Notes under the pieces: generated by a model
The model's database searches: none
Told to the model about the DNA's origin: nothing
What the model saw: only the letters and a program-made list of their open reading frames with translations
Assembly (NCBI RefSeq): GCF_003668875.1
Contig: NZ_RAWM01000010.1
Location: 62,001-126,000 of the forward strand
DNA length: 64,000 nt
Reading direction: 5' to 3'
Source of the DNA: Corallococcus interemptor
GTDB lineage: Bacteria > Myxococcota > Myxococcia > Myxococcales > Myxococcaceae
Made by a program: the position numbers and the translations under genes
In this document: positions 46,891-55,102 of the stretch, one piece after another
How the letters are laid out: each line of letters opens with the position of its first letter
Position numbering within the stretch: position 1 is the stretch's first letter

Positions 46891-48592
46891 GCCGCTCGCG
46901 CTCGAAACCCTCCTCGTCCACGGCCGTCCCGCCGGGCACCCCGTGGCCCGAGGCGAGGACGGCGTGCGGGACGCCGGTGCGTTCCGCGCCCGGGTCGCCC
47001 GCTGGCGCGCGGCCTTCACCGCGCACGGAGGCCAGCGCTTCGCCCTCTTCACCGAGGACACCTTCGACTTCGCCACCGCGCTCTTCGGCGCCTGGCACGC
47101 GGGCGCGTGCGTCTACCTGCCCGCGGACGCGCGCCCCGCCACGCTGGACGCGCTGAAGGCCCATGTCGACGGCTTCGCGGGCCGGGCCCCGCAAGGCCAG
47201 ACGCCGCTCGCGCCCGCGGGGAACGAGGACGTCGCCCCCGCCGCGCTCCAGGCGCTCTCACCGGACCTCGCCGCGCTGGTCGTCTACACGTCCGGCTCCA
47301 GCGGCGAGCCCACCGCCATCCCCAAGCGCCTGTCGCAGCTGTCCAGCGAGGTGGCCACGCTGGGCCGCCTGTTCGACGCGGACGTGGGCGACGTGCCGGT
47401 GCTGGCCACCGTGTCGCACCAGCACATCTACGGCCTGCTGTTCCGGGTGCTCTGGCCGCTGACGTCGGGCCGCCCCTTCGACACGCACGTCCTGCCCTAT
47501 CCGGAGGACATCCTGGCCTCGCTCCAGACGGGCCCCGGCCTGCTGGTGGCGAGCCCCGCGCACCTGAAGCGCCTGCCCTCGACGCTGGACTGGGCGGCCG
47601 CGCGCGGGAACCTGCGCGGGCTGTTCTCCTCCGGCGGGCCGCTCACCCCCGAAGCGCTCCAGGCCTGCCGGGACCTGCTGGGCCGGGCGCCGGTGGAGGT
47701 GTACGGCAGCTCGGAGACGGGCGGCGTCGCGTGGCGCCGGCGCGACACGGACGACGGCGCCTCCTGGCGCACGATGCCGGGCGTGGAGGTGCGCGCGGAG
47801 GAGGACGCGCTCTGGGTCCGCTCGCCCCACCTGGCGCTGCCCCCGGGCGAGTGGTTCACCACGGAGGACCGCGCGCGGCCCGTGCCCGGCGGCTTCGAGT
47901 TGCTGGGGCGCCGCGACCGGCTGCTCAAGCTGGAGGAGAAGCGCGTGTCGCTCTCCGCCATGGAGCGCGCGCTCGTGGCCAGTGGCCTCCTGCGTGAAGC
48001 CCGGGTGCTGCCCCTCACCGAAGGGCACCGCGTGATCCTGGCGGTGGTGGGGGTGCCCTCCGCGGACGGCTGGCAGCTCCAGGAGTCGGGCGGCAGGCGG
48101 TCCCTGGGTCAGGCGCTGCGCGAGAAGCTGGCCCCGCATTTCGAGTCCAGTGCCTTGCCGCGCCGGTTCCGGTATCTGGAGGCCATGCCGGTGAACTCGC
48201 AGGGCAAATCCACCGAGGCGGCGCTCGCCGCGCTCTTCGATCCGAAGCGTCCCCCGTTCCGCGTGCTGGAGCGCTCCGGCGAACGCGCGCTGCTGGCGGT
48301 GGACGTCCCCGCCAACTCGCCGTACTTCGACGGGCACTTCCCGGGCTCGCCCATCCTGCCCGGCGTGGTGCAGCTGGACTGGGCGCTGATGCTGGGCCGC
48401 GAGCACTTCGCGCTGCCGCCGGACTTCCAGCGTATCGAGACGCTGAAGTTCCAGCAGGTCATCCCGCCCGGCGCGCAGCTGACGCTGGAGCTCACCTGGG
48501 CGAAGGAGTCCGGGCGGCTGGGGTTCAAGTTGACGTCGGCCGCGGGCTCGCACGCCAGCGGCCGCATCGTGTTGGGCGGAGGGGCAGGATGA
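46883..48592 (+). CDS. acyl/aryl-ACP synthetase fused to a hotdog dehydratase (ApeH-ApeI fusion)
   Basis: A 569-residue two-domain protein. Residues 1 to about 445 are an ANL adenylate-forming enzyme: LVVYTSGSSGEPTAIPK (133-149), VSHQHIYGLLFRVLWPL, VYGSSETGGVAWR, LLGRRDRLLKLEEKRVS. It should activate an aryl acid and load it on a carrier protein. Residues about 455-569 are a FabZ/ApeI-like dehydratase: PYFDGHFPGSPILPGVVQLDW with His485. In E. coli the two are separate proteins, and ApeI works with ApeP. Here one chain carries both, so aryl loading and a dehydratase half-site are tied together. The start overlaps the previous gene by 8 bp. Confidence 0.88.
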   Translation: MAEPLALETLLVHGRPAGHPVARGEDGVRDAGAFRARVARWRAAFTAHGGQRFALFTEDTFDFATALFGAWHAGACVYLPADARPATLDALKAHVDGFAGRAPQGQTPLAPAGNEDVAPAALQALSPDLAALVVYTSGSSGEPTAIPKRLSQLSSEVATLGRLFDADVGDVPVLATVSHQHIYGLLFRVLWPLTSGRPFDTHVLPYPEDILASLQTGPGLLVASPAHLKRLPSTLDWAAARGNLRGLFSSGGPLTPEALQACRDLLGRAPVEVYGSSETGGVAWRRRDTDDGASWRTMPGVEVRAEEDALWVRSPHLALPPGEWFTTEDRARPVPGGFELLGRRDRLLKLEEKRVSLSAMERALVASGLLREARVLPLTEGHRVILAVVGVPSADGWQLQESGGRRSLGQALREKLAPHFESSALPRRFRYLEAMPVNSQGKSTEAALAALFDPKRPPFRVLERSGERALLAVDVPANSPYFDGHFPGSPILPGVVQLDWALMLGREHFALPPDFQRIETLKFQQVIPPGAQLTLELTWAKESGRLGFKLTSAAGSHASGRIVLGGGAG

Positions 48593-49326
48593 AGGTCTGC
48601 GCGGTGATTCCGGTCTACAACCACGGCGAGGCCGTGGGCGCGGTGGTGAAGGCCGTCCGGGGCCACGGGCTGCCCTGCGTGCTGGTGGATGACGGCAGCG
48701 AGCCCGGCTGCGCGGCGGTGCTGGACGGCCTGGCGCGCGAGGACAGCGAGCACGTGGAGGTGGTCCGCCTGCCCCAGAACGAGGGCAAGGGCGGCGCGAT
48801 GATGGCGGGCCTGCGCGCGGCCCTCTCCCGGGGCTACAGCCACGCGCTTCAAATCGACGCGGACGGCCAGCACAACGCGGGCGACATCCCCCGCTTCCTC
48901 GCGCTGGCGAAGGCGCAGCCGGACATGCTGGTGTGCGGCACGCCCGTCTACGACGAGTCCGTGCCCAAGGGCCGGCTGTACGGCCGCTATGCCACGCACA
49001 TCTGGGTGTGGATCAACACGCTGTCGTTCGCCATCCGCGATTCCATGTGCGGCTTCCGCGTGTATCCGCTGCAGCCCACCGTGGCGCTCATCGACTCGGT
49101 GAGGATTGGCAAGCGGATGGACTTCGACGTGGAGGTGCTGGTGCGCCTGTTCTGGCGCGGCATGCGCATCCTCAACCAGCCCACCCAGGTGCGCTACCCC
49201 ACCGACGGCATCTCCCACTTCGACGTGCTCTGGGACAACGTGCGCATCTCCGGCATGCACGCCCGGCTCTTCTTCGGGATGCTGGGCCGGCTGCCCGTGC
49301 TCCTCTGGCGGAAGGTGGCCAGATGA
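48589..49326 (+). CDS. family 2 glycosyltransferase, N-terminal half of ApeJ
   Basis: A 245-residue GT-A enzyme. CAVIPVYNHGEAVGAVV, VLVDDGS, NEGKGGAMMAGL and the metal/sugar motif QIDADGQHN (Asp90, Asp92) are typical of family 2. It would add a sugar or similar head group from an activated donor. It overlaps its neighbours by 4 bp on each side. Together with the acyltransferase downstream it matches the two halves of E. coli ApeJ, here as separate proteins. Confidence 0.85.
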   Translation: MKVCAVIPVYNHGEAVGAVVKAVRGHGLPCVLVDDGSEPGCAAVLDGLAREDSEHVEVVRLPQNEGKGGAMMAGLRAALSRGYSHALQIDADGQHNAGDIPRFLALAKAQPDMLVCGTPVYDESVPKGRLYGRYATHIWVWINTLSFAIRDSMCGFRVYPLQPTVALIDSVRIGKRMDFDVEVLVRLFWRGMRILNQPTQVRYPTDGISHFDVLWDNVRISGMHARLFFGMLGRLPVLLWRKVAR

Positions 49327-50270
49327 AGTCCCGCCATTGGGCGGAGATGGGGGAGACCACCTTCGTCGCGGGCATCTGGATCCTCTACTGGATCCACCGT
49401 CTGCTGGGCCGCTGGCCCTTCCGCCTCTGCCTCTACCCGGTGGTGCTGGTGAACTGGCTGAGGCGGCCCGCGCTGCGTCAGGCGTCCGGCCAGTACCTGG
49501 AGCGGGTGCAGGCCGCCACCGGGGCCCTGGGACATGCGCCCCGCCGGCGCGACAGCGTGCGGCACGTGCTGATGTTCGCGGAGACCATGCTGGACAAGCT
49601 GCTCGCGGTGAGCGGGCGCTACCGCTTCGAGCGCGTCCGCACAGAAGGCCGCGAGGAGTTCTACCAGGTGGCCACGTCCGGCCGGGGCGGCGTCATCGTC
49701 ACCGCGCACATGGGCTGCCTGGAGCTGTGCCGCACCATGGCGGAGCGCCGGGGCGAGGTGAAGCTCAACATCCTGGTGCACACGCTGCACGCGGAGCAGT
49801 TCAACCGCCTGCTCAAGCGGCTCAACCCGGAGAACGACTTCCGGCTGATGGAAGTCACCGACATGGGCCCGGCCACCGCCGTCGCGCTGAACGAGCGCGT
49901 GGAGGCCGGCGAGTTCGTGGTCATCGCGGGCGACCGCATCCCGGTGAATTCCGCGCAGACCGTGCGCGTCGACTTCCTCGGGCACCCGGCGCCATTTCCG
50001 GTGGGCCCCTACGTGCTGGCGGCGCTGCTCAAGTGCCCGCTCTACCTGCTGGGCTGCATCCATGAAGGCGACGGCTACACCATCCACTTCGAGCGCCTCT
50101 TCGAGCGCGTCGTGCTGCCCCGGGGCAAGCGCGAGCAGGCGCTCACCGACTGTGCCCGGCACTACGCGGGCCGGGTGACGGCGCTCCTGCAGCGCGCCCC
50201 CTACGACTGGTTCAACTTCTTTCCCTTCTGGGATCAGGTGCATGTCTCCGCGAAGCCCCCAACTCTCTGA
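49323..50270 (+). CDS. LpxL/HtrB-type lipid acyltransferase, C-terminal half of ApeJ
   Basis: A 315-residue membrane-bound acyltransferase of the lipid A biosynthesis family. The HX4E motif is His129 to Glu134 in VTAHMGCLELCR. Also typical are VVIAGDRIPVN and PFPVGPYVLAALLKCPLY. It probably transfers the polyene or a fatty acid to the lipid anchor that holds the pigment in the outer membrane. ATG 49323 overlaps the glycosyltransferase stop by 4 bp, and the 3' end overlaps the ammonia-lyase start by 29 bp. Confidence 0.85.
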   Translation: MKSRHWAEMGETTFVAGIWILYWIHRLLGRWPFRLCLYPVVLVNWLRRPALRQASGQYLERVQAATGALGHAPRRRDSVRHVLMFAETMLDKLLAVSGRYRFERVRTEGREEFYQVATSGRGGVIVTAHMGCLELCRTMAERRGEVKLNILVHTLHAEQFNRLLKRLNPENDFRLMEVTDMGPATAVALNERVEAGEFVVIAGDRIPVNSAQTVRVDFLGHPAPFPVGPYVLAALLKCPLYLLGCIHEGDGYTIHFERLFERVVLPRGKREQALTDCARHYAGRVTALLQRAPYDWFNFFPFWDQVHVSAKPPTL

Positions 50271-51801
50271 CACTCCGGTCCGCTTCGACGGCACCCGGCT
50301 GACGCTCGAGGACGTGGCCGCCCTGTCGCGGCGCGAGCGCCCCGCGGAGCTGGGCACGGCCCCGGCCTTCCGCCAGCGCATCGCCAAGGGCGCCGCGTTC
50401 CTGGACCGCCTTTTGGCGGAGGACGGCGTCATCTACGGCGTCACCACCGGCTACGGTGACTCCGTGACGGTGTCCATCCCGCCCGCGCTCGTGGCGGAGC
50501 TGCCGCACCACCTCTACACGTACCACGGCATCGGCGCGGGCCGGTTCCTCACGCCCGAGGAGACGCGCGCGGTGCTGGCCACGCGGCTGGCGTCCCTGTC
50601 GCAGGGCTTCTCCGGCGTGGGCATTCCGCTGCTCACCCAGCTGGAGCTGCTGCTCAAGCACGACGTGCTGCCCCTGATTCCCGCGGAAGGGTCCGTGGGC
50701 GCGTCCGGAGACCTGACGCCGCTCTCCTACGTGGCGGCGGTGCTCTGCGGCGAGCGCGACGTCTGGTACCGGGGCGAGCGCAGGCCCGCGGCGCAGGTGC
50801 TCCAGTCGCTGGGCATCGCGCCGCTCAAGCTGCGCCCGAAGGAGGGCCTGGCCATCATGAACGGCACCGCCGTGATGACGGCCCTGGCGTGCCTGGCGTG
50901 GGAGCGCGCGGAGTACCTGTCGCGGCTCGCCACGCGGCTGACCGCCTTCAACGTGCTGGCGAGCGCCGGCAACGCGCACCACTTCGACGAGACGCTCTTC
51001 GCGGCGAAGCCTCACGCGGGCCAGCAGCGCGTGGCGGCCCGGCTGCGCGCGGACCTGGTCACGGACCGGCCTCCGCGCAACGAGCAGCGGCTCCAGGACC
51101 GGTACTCGCTGCGCTGCGCGCCGCACGTCATCGGCGTGCTGGAGGACGCGCTGCCGTACTTCCGCACGCTCATCGAGAACGAGCTGAACAGCGCCAATGA
51201 CAACCCGCTCATCGACCCGGATGGCGAGCGGGTGCTGCACGGCGGCCACTTCTACGGCGGCCACATCGCCTTCGCCATGGACGGGCTGAAGACCGCGGTG
51301 GCCAACGTGGCGGACCTGCTGGACCGGCAGCTGGCGCTGCTGGTGGACCCGCGCTTCAACCACGGGCTGCCCGCGAACCTGTCCGCGTCCACCGGCGCCC
51401 GCGCGGCCATCAACCACGGCCTCAAGGCAGCGCAGATCAGCGTCTCCGCGTGGACCGCGGAAGCGCTGAAGCAGACCATGCCCGCGTCCGTCTTCTCCCG
51501 CTCCACCGAGTGCCACAACCAGGACAAGGTGAGCATGGGCACCATCGCCGCGCGCGACTGCCTGCGCGTGCTGGAGCTGACGGAGCAGGTGGCCGCGGCC
51601 ATGCTCATCGCCGCGCGCCAGGGCGTCACCCTGCGCCAGCGGCTGGACGCGGACGCGAAGCCGGGCCCCGCGCTGGCCGCGATGCAGGCGGATCTGGAAG
51701 CGCGCATCCCCTTGCTGGTGGAGGACCGGGCGCTGGACGTCGAGCTGCAGGGCCTGCTCACCGCCATCCGCCGCCAGGAGTGGAGGCTTCATGAAGCCTG
51801 A
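50242..51801 (+). CDS. aromatic amino acid ammonia-lyase (HAL/PAL/TAL family)
   Basis: A 519-residue MIO enzyme. The Ala154-Ser155-Gly156 triad in GSVGASGDLTPLSY makes the electrophilic cofactor. Catalytic Tyr65 lies in IYGVTTGYGDS, and NSANDNPLID and the TECHNQDKVSMG stretch are conserved. PHHL (His89, His90, Leu91) sits where tyrosine ammonia-lyases carry His-Leu, hinting at tyrosine as substrate and 4-coumarate as product. That would supply an aryl starter to the operon. Phenylalanine or histidine cannot be excluded. It overlaps the previous gene by 29 bp and the thioesterase by 11 bp. Confidence 0.9.
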   Translation: MSPRSPQLSDTPVRFDGTRLTLEDVAALSRRERPAELGTAPAFRQRIAKGAAFLDRLLAEDGVIYGVTTGYGDSVTVSIPPALVAELPHHLYTYHGIGAGRFLTPEETRAVLATRLASLSQGFSGVGIPLLTQLELLLKHDVLPLIPAEGSVGASGDLTPLSYVAAVLCGERDVWYRGERRPAAQVLQSLGIAPLKLRPKEGLAIMNGTAVMTALACLAWERAEYLSRLATRLTAFNVLASAGNAHHFDETLFAAKPHAGQQRVAARLRADLVTDRPPRNEQRLQDRYSLRCAPHVIGVLEDALPYFRTLIENELNSANDNPLIDPDGERVLHGGHFYGGHIAFAMDGLKTAVANVADLLDRQLALLVDPRFNHGLPANLSASTGARAAINHGLKAAQISVSAWTAEALKQTMPASVFSRSTECHNQDKVSMGTIAARDCLRVLELTEQVAAAMLIAARQGVTLRQRLDADAKPGPALAAMQADLEARIPLLVEDRALDVELQGLLTAIRRQEWRLHEA

Positions 51802-52210
51802 CCTGAGCTGCGAGCTGCTGATTGACCCGGCGTTCCACGATCTCGACATGATGGAGATCGTCTGGCACGGCCACTACGTGAAGTACCTGGAGCTGGCGCG
51901 CGCCGTCATCCTGCGCAAGCACGACTACGACTGGCCGCAGATGCGCGAGTCCGGCTACGGCTGGCCCGTGGTGGAGATGAAGCTCAAGTACGTCTCCCCC
52001 ATCCGGTACAAGCAGCGCATCATCGTGCGCGCCGAAATCACCGAGTGGGAGAACCGGCTGCGCTTCGACTACCTGCTGCGCGACGCGGACACCGGCCGCA
52101 AGGTGAACCAGGCCCACACCATCCAGGTCGCCGTGTCGTTGAAGACGGGTGAGATGGAATACGTCTGCCCGGAAGTCCTCTGGCAGAAGCTGGGAGTGAG
52201 GCCGGAATGA
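51791..52210 (+). CDS. hotdog-fold acyl thioesterase, ApeK-like
   Basis: A 139-residue hotdog protein of the 4-hydroxybenzoyl-CoA thioesterase type. HDLDMMEIVWHGHYVKYLELAR places the catalytic Asp at the usual spot, followed by KLKYVSPIRYKQRIIVRAEI. It should release acyl chains from carrier protein or CoA, either the finished polyene or aborted intermediates. It overlaps the ammonia-lyase by 11 bp and the LolA-like gene by 4 bp. Confidence 0.85.
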   Translation: MKPDLSCELLIDPAFHDLDMMEIVWHGHYVKYLELARAVILRKHDYDWPQMRESGYGWPVVEMKLKYVSPIRYKQRIIVRAEITEWENRLRFDYLLRDADTGRKVNQAHTIQVAVSLKTGEMEYVCPEVLWQKLGVRPE

Positions 52211-52815
52211 AGCCCTTCCTCGTGTTGACCTTCGCGCTCGTGTCCCTGAGCGCCCACGCCGCGGACCTGGTGAAGGACGTGCGCGCACGGCTGGTGGACG
52301 CGCCGCTGGTGCGCGGCCGGTTCGAACAGAAGAAGTCCGTGGCGGGCTTCAAGAAGCCGCTCGTGTCCAAGGGGGACTTCCTCCTCGCCCGCGACCAGGG
52401 CGTGCTGTGGAACACGCGCACGCCGTTCGCGTCCACGCTGACACTCACGCGCAAGTCGCTGAGCGCGCAGCAGGCCACCGGCGGCGCGGCCTACCACCTG
52501 GACTCCACCAAGGAGCCCGCGCTGGCGGCGGTGAACGAGCTGCTCTTCGCGCTCCTGTCCGGCGACGTCGCGGCGCTCCAGAAGCGCTTCAAGGTGGAGG
52601 GTGAGCTCGTCGGCGACAAGGGCTGGAAGCTGGAGCTGACGCCCACGGACGCGGGGCTCGCGCGCGTCTTCAAGCACATCCACCTGGAGGGCGACGGCTA
52701 CGTGCGCCAGGTGCAGCTGGACGAGTCGCGCGGCGACAGCAGCGTCATCACCTTCGAGCAGCTGGCCCAGACGCCTCCCCCCGACGCGACGGAAGCAGAG
52801 CGCCTTGGCAAATAA
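52207..52815 (+). CDS. LolA-like periplasmic lipid/lipoprotein carrier, ApeL-like
   Basis: A 202-residue exported protein with a signal peptide (MKPFLVLTFALVSLSAHA). The mature start ADLVKDVRARLVDAPLVRGRFEQKK and the KGDFLLARDQGVLWNTRTPF block match the LolA fold. LolA carries lipids across the periplasm, so this version probably ferries the polyene lipid to the outer membrane. It overlaps the MMPL gene by 11 bp. Confidence 0.85.
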   Translation: MKPFLVLTFALVSLSAHAADLVKDVRARLVDAPLVRGRFEQKKSVAGFKKPLVSKGDFLLARDQGVLWNTRTPFASTLTLTRKSLSAQQATGGAAYHLDSTKEPALAAVNELLFALLSGDVAALQKRFKVEGELVGDKGWKLELTPTDAGLARVFKHIHLEGDGYVRQVQLDESRGDSSVITFEQLAQTPPPDATEAERLGK

Positions 52816-55102
52816 GCTGGCCATCCTCTGGGCCCTGGTGGTGCTCGCGGTGGGCGTGCACCAGGTGCGATTCTGGCGTTCGGCGAGCCTGGACACGGAC
52901 GTGCTCGCGCTCCTGCCGGAGGACGAGCAGGCGCCCGAGGTGGACGCCGCCACGCGCAAGCTCGCGGACGACGCGGGCCGGCAGCTGGTGCTGCTGGTGG
53001 GCGCCAACGACTGGCCGTCCGCGCAGAAGGCCGCGGACGAGGCCACGCGCGTGCTGTCGGAGGCCTCCGGCCTGCTGGAGCCGGCGGTGGTGGACACCTC
53101 CACGCTGGACCAGGCGGTGGAGTTCTACCGTCCCTACAGAGACCGGCTGCTCACGCCCGCGCAGCGCCAGTGGCTGGCGAAGGCGACGCCGGACGAGCTG
53201 GGCGGCACGGCGCTGATGAAGCTGTACCAGCCCGCGGGCGCGCAGCTGACGGACTGGAACGCGGATCCGCTGGGCCTGTGGCAGGACTGGTGGCAGGCCC
53301 GCGCGGCGGAGACGTCCGCCCGCCCCCGCGACGGACGCATGTGGCTGTCCGGCGAGGGGCGCGAGTGGGTGCTCCTGATGTGGAAGAGCAAGGTGTCCGC
53401 CTTCGCGCTGGGGGACGGCTCGCGCGTCACCGCCGCGGTGGAGCGGGCGCGCTCGACGGTGGAGGCAGCGGTGCCCGGAGGCCGGCTCGTCGCCGCGGGC
53501 GTGCCGCTGTACGCGGAGGCCGCCGCCGCTCAGGCCAGCTGGGAGATGTCCACCATCGGCTTCGGGTCGCTGGCGGCGGTGCTCGTCTTGGTATGGCTCA
53601 CCTTCCGGTCGCTGCGGCCCATCCTCCTCGTGGGCGTGTCGCTCACGCTGGGCTGCGCGGTGGCGCTGACGGTCACCGCGCTCGTGTTCGACCGGGTGCA
53701 CCTGCTCACGCTCGTCTTCGGCTCCAGCCTGGTGGGCGTGGCGGAGGACTACGGCTTCCACTACTTCGCCGCGCGCCAGGGCAAGGCCCCGTCGGAGCGC
53801 GGCCCGGTGATGCGCGCGCTCTTGCCCGGCATGGTGCTGGCGCTCGTCACCAGCGTGGTGGCGTACCTGGCGCTGGGTGTCGCCCCCTTCCCGGGCCTGC
53901 GGCAGATGGCCGTCTTCTCCGCCGCCGGCCTCACCGCCGCGTTCCTCACCGTCGTGTGCTGGTTCCCGTCGCTGGACACGGGCGCCCTGCCCATCACGTC
54001 CTTCTCCGAGCGCTTCTCCGCGTCCATCACGCGCTGGCCGCGCATCACGTCCACGCCGCTCTGGTGGGGGACGGGCGCGGTCCTCGCGGTGCTCGTGGCC
54101 GTGGGCCTCTGGAAGCTGGAGCCCCGGGACGACCTGCGCCAATTGCAGGGCGCGCCCCCGAACCTCATCGCGGATCAACGCGAACTGGGGCGCCTGCTGG
54201 GCCTGCCCAGCCCCGCGCAGTTCTTCCTGGTGCAGGGGGACAGCGACGAACAGGTGCTCGCGCGCGAGGCCGTGCTGAAGACGAAGCTGGACGCGCTGGT
54301 GGCCCAGAAGGTCTTCGCGGGCTACCGCGCCGTGTCCGACTGGCTCCCATCCGAAGCGCAGCAGCGCGAGGACGCGGCCCTGAGCGCCCGCGCGGAAGGC
54401 CTGGCCGTCGCCGCCGTCAGCGAGTCCACGGGTGAGGCCCCCACGCGCGCCGCCTTCTCCCAGGAGCCGCTCACGCTCCAGCACTTCCTCTCCGGTCCCG
54501 CCGCGGCGGCCATCCGGCAGCAGTGGCTGGGGACGCTGGGCAAGGCGCAGTACAGCGTCCTCATGCTGCGCGGCCTCAACGACCCCAAGGTGCTGCCGCG
54601 CCTGGAAGAGGTGGCGCAGGGCCTGGAGGGCGTCCGCTGGGTGGACAAGACGGCCGAGATTTCAGGCCTGCTCAGCCGCTACCGCCGCATCATGGGCGGC
54701 CTCATCGTCGCGGGCTACCTCGCGGTGCTGCTCACGCTGGTGGCCCGCTTCGGGCGCCAGGCGTGGCGCGCGTGGGTGCCGTCCGTGCTGGGCACGCTCC
54801 TGACGCTCGCCATCTTCGGATGGGCGGGCGCGCCGCTGCAGCTGTTCACCGTGCTCGGGCTGGTGCTGCTGCTGGGCATGGGCGTGGACTACGGCATCTT
54901 CCTCCTGGAGCACCCCGGTGACGGCTCCGCGTGGCTCGCGGTGGCGCTGGCCGGTGTGAGCACGCTCCTGTCCTTCGGGCTGCTGGGCCTTTCCGCCACG
55001 CCCGCGCTGCGGTCGTTCGGCCTCGCCATGCTGCTGGGCGAGGTCACCATCTGGATCCTCACCCCTTGTTTCCGTCTACCACCCGGGAAAGCCACACATT
55101 GA
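52805..55102 (+). CDS. MMPL/RND-family exporter, ApeM-like
   Basis: A 765-residue inner-membrane protein with two homologous halves. Each half has one helix, a large periplasmic domain and a bundle of helices (TIGFGSLAAVLVLVWLTF and RRIMGGLIVAGYLAVLLTLV start the bundles). VGVAEDYGFHYFAARQGK and GMGVDYGIFLLEHPGDG carry the acidic helix residues typical of proton-driven RND/MMPL pumps. It would move the polyene lipid from the inner membrane to the LolA-like carrier. The start codon is TTG 52805, overlapping the carrier gene by 11 bp. Confidence 0.85.
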   Translation: MANKLAILWALVVLAVGVHQVRFWRSASLDTDVLALLPEDEQAPEVDAATRKLADDAGRQLVLLVGANDWPSAQKAADEATRVLSEASGLLEPAVVDTSTLDQAVEFYRPYRDRLLTPAQRQWLAKATPDELGGTALMKLYQPAGAQLTDWNADPLGLWQDWWQARAAETSARPRDGRMWLSGEGREWVLLMWKSKVSAFALGDGSRVTAAVERARSTVEAAVPGGRLVAAGVPLYAEAAAAQASWEMSTIGFGSLAAVLVLVWLTFRSLRPILLVGVSLTLGCAVALTVTALVFDRVHLLTLVFGSSLVGVAEDYGFHYFAARQGKAPSERGPVMRALLPGMVLALVTSVVAYLALGVAPFPGLRQMAVFSAAGLTAAFLTVVCWFPSLDTGALPITSFSERFSASITRWPRITSTPLWWGTGAVLAVLVAVGLWKLEPRDDLRQLQGAPPNLIADQRELGRLLGLPSPAQFFLVQGDSDEQVLAREAVLKTKLDALVAQKVFAGYRAVSDWLPSEAQQREDAALSARAEGLAVAAVSESTGEAPTRAAFSQEPLTLQHFLSGPAAAAIRQQWLGTLGKAQYSVLMLRGLNDPKVLPRLEEVAQGLEGVRWVDKTAEISGLLSRYRRIMGGLIVAGYLAVLLTLVARFGRQAWRAWVPSVLGTLLTLAIFGWAGAPLQLFTVLGLVLLLGMGVDYGIFLLEHPGDGSAWLAVALAGVSTLLSFGLLGLSATPALRSFGLAMLLGEVTIWILTPCFRLPPGKATH

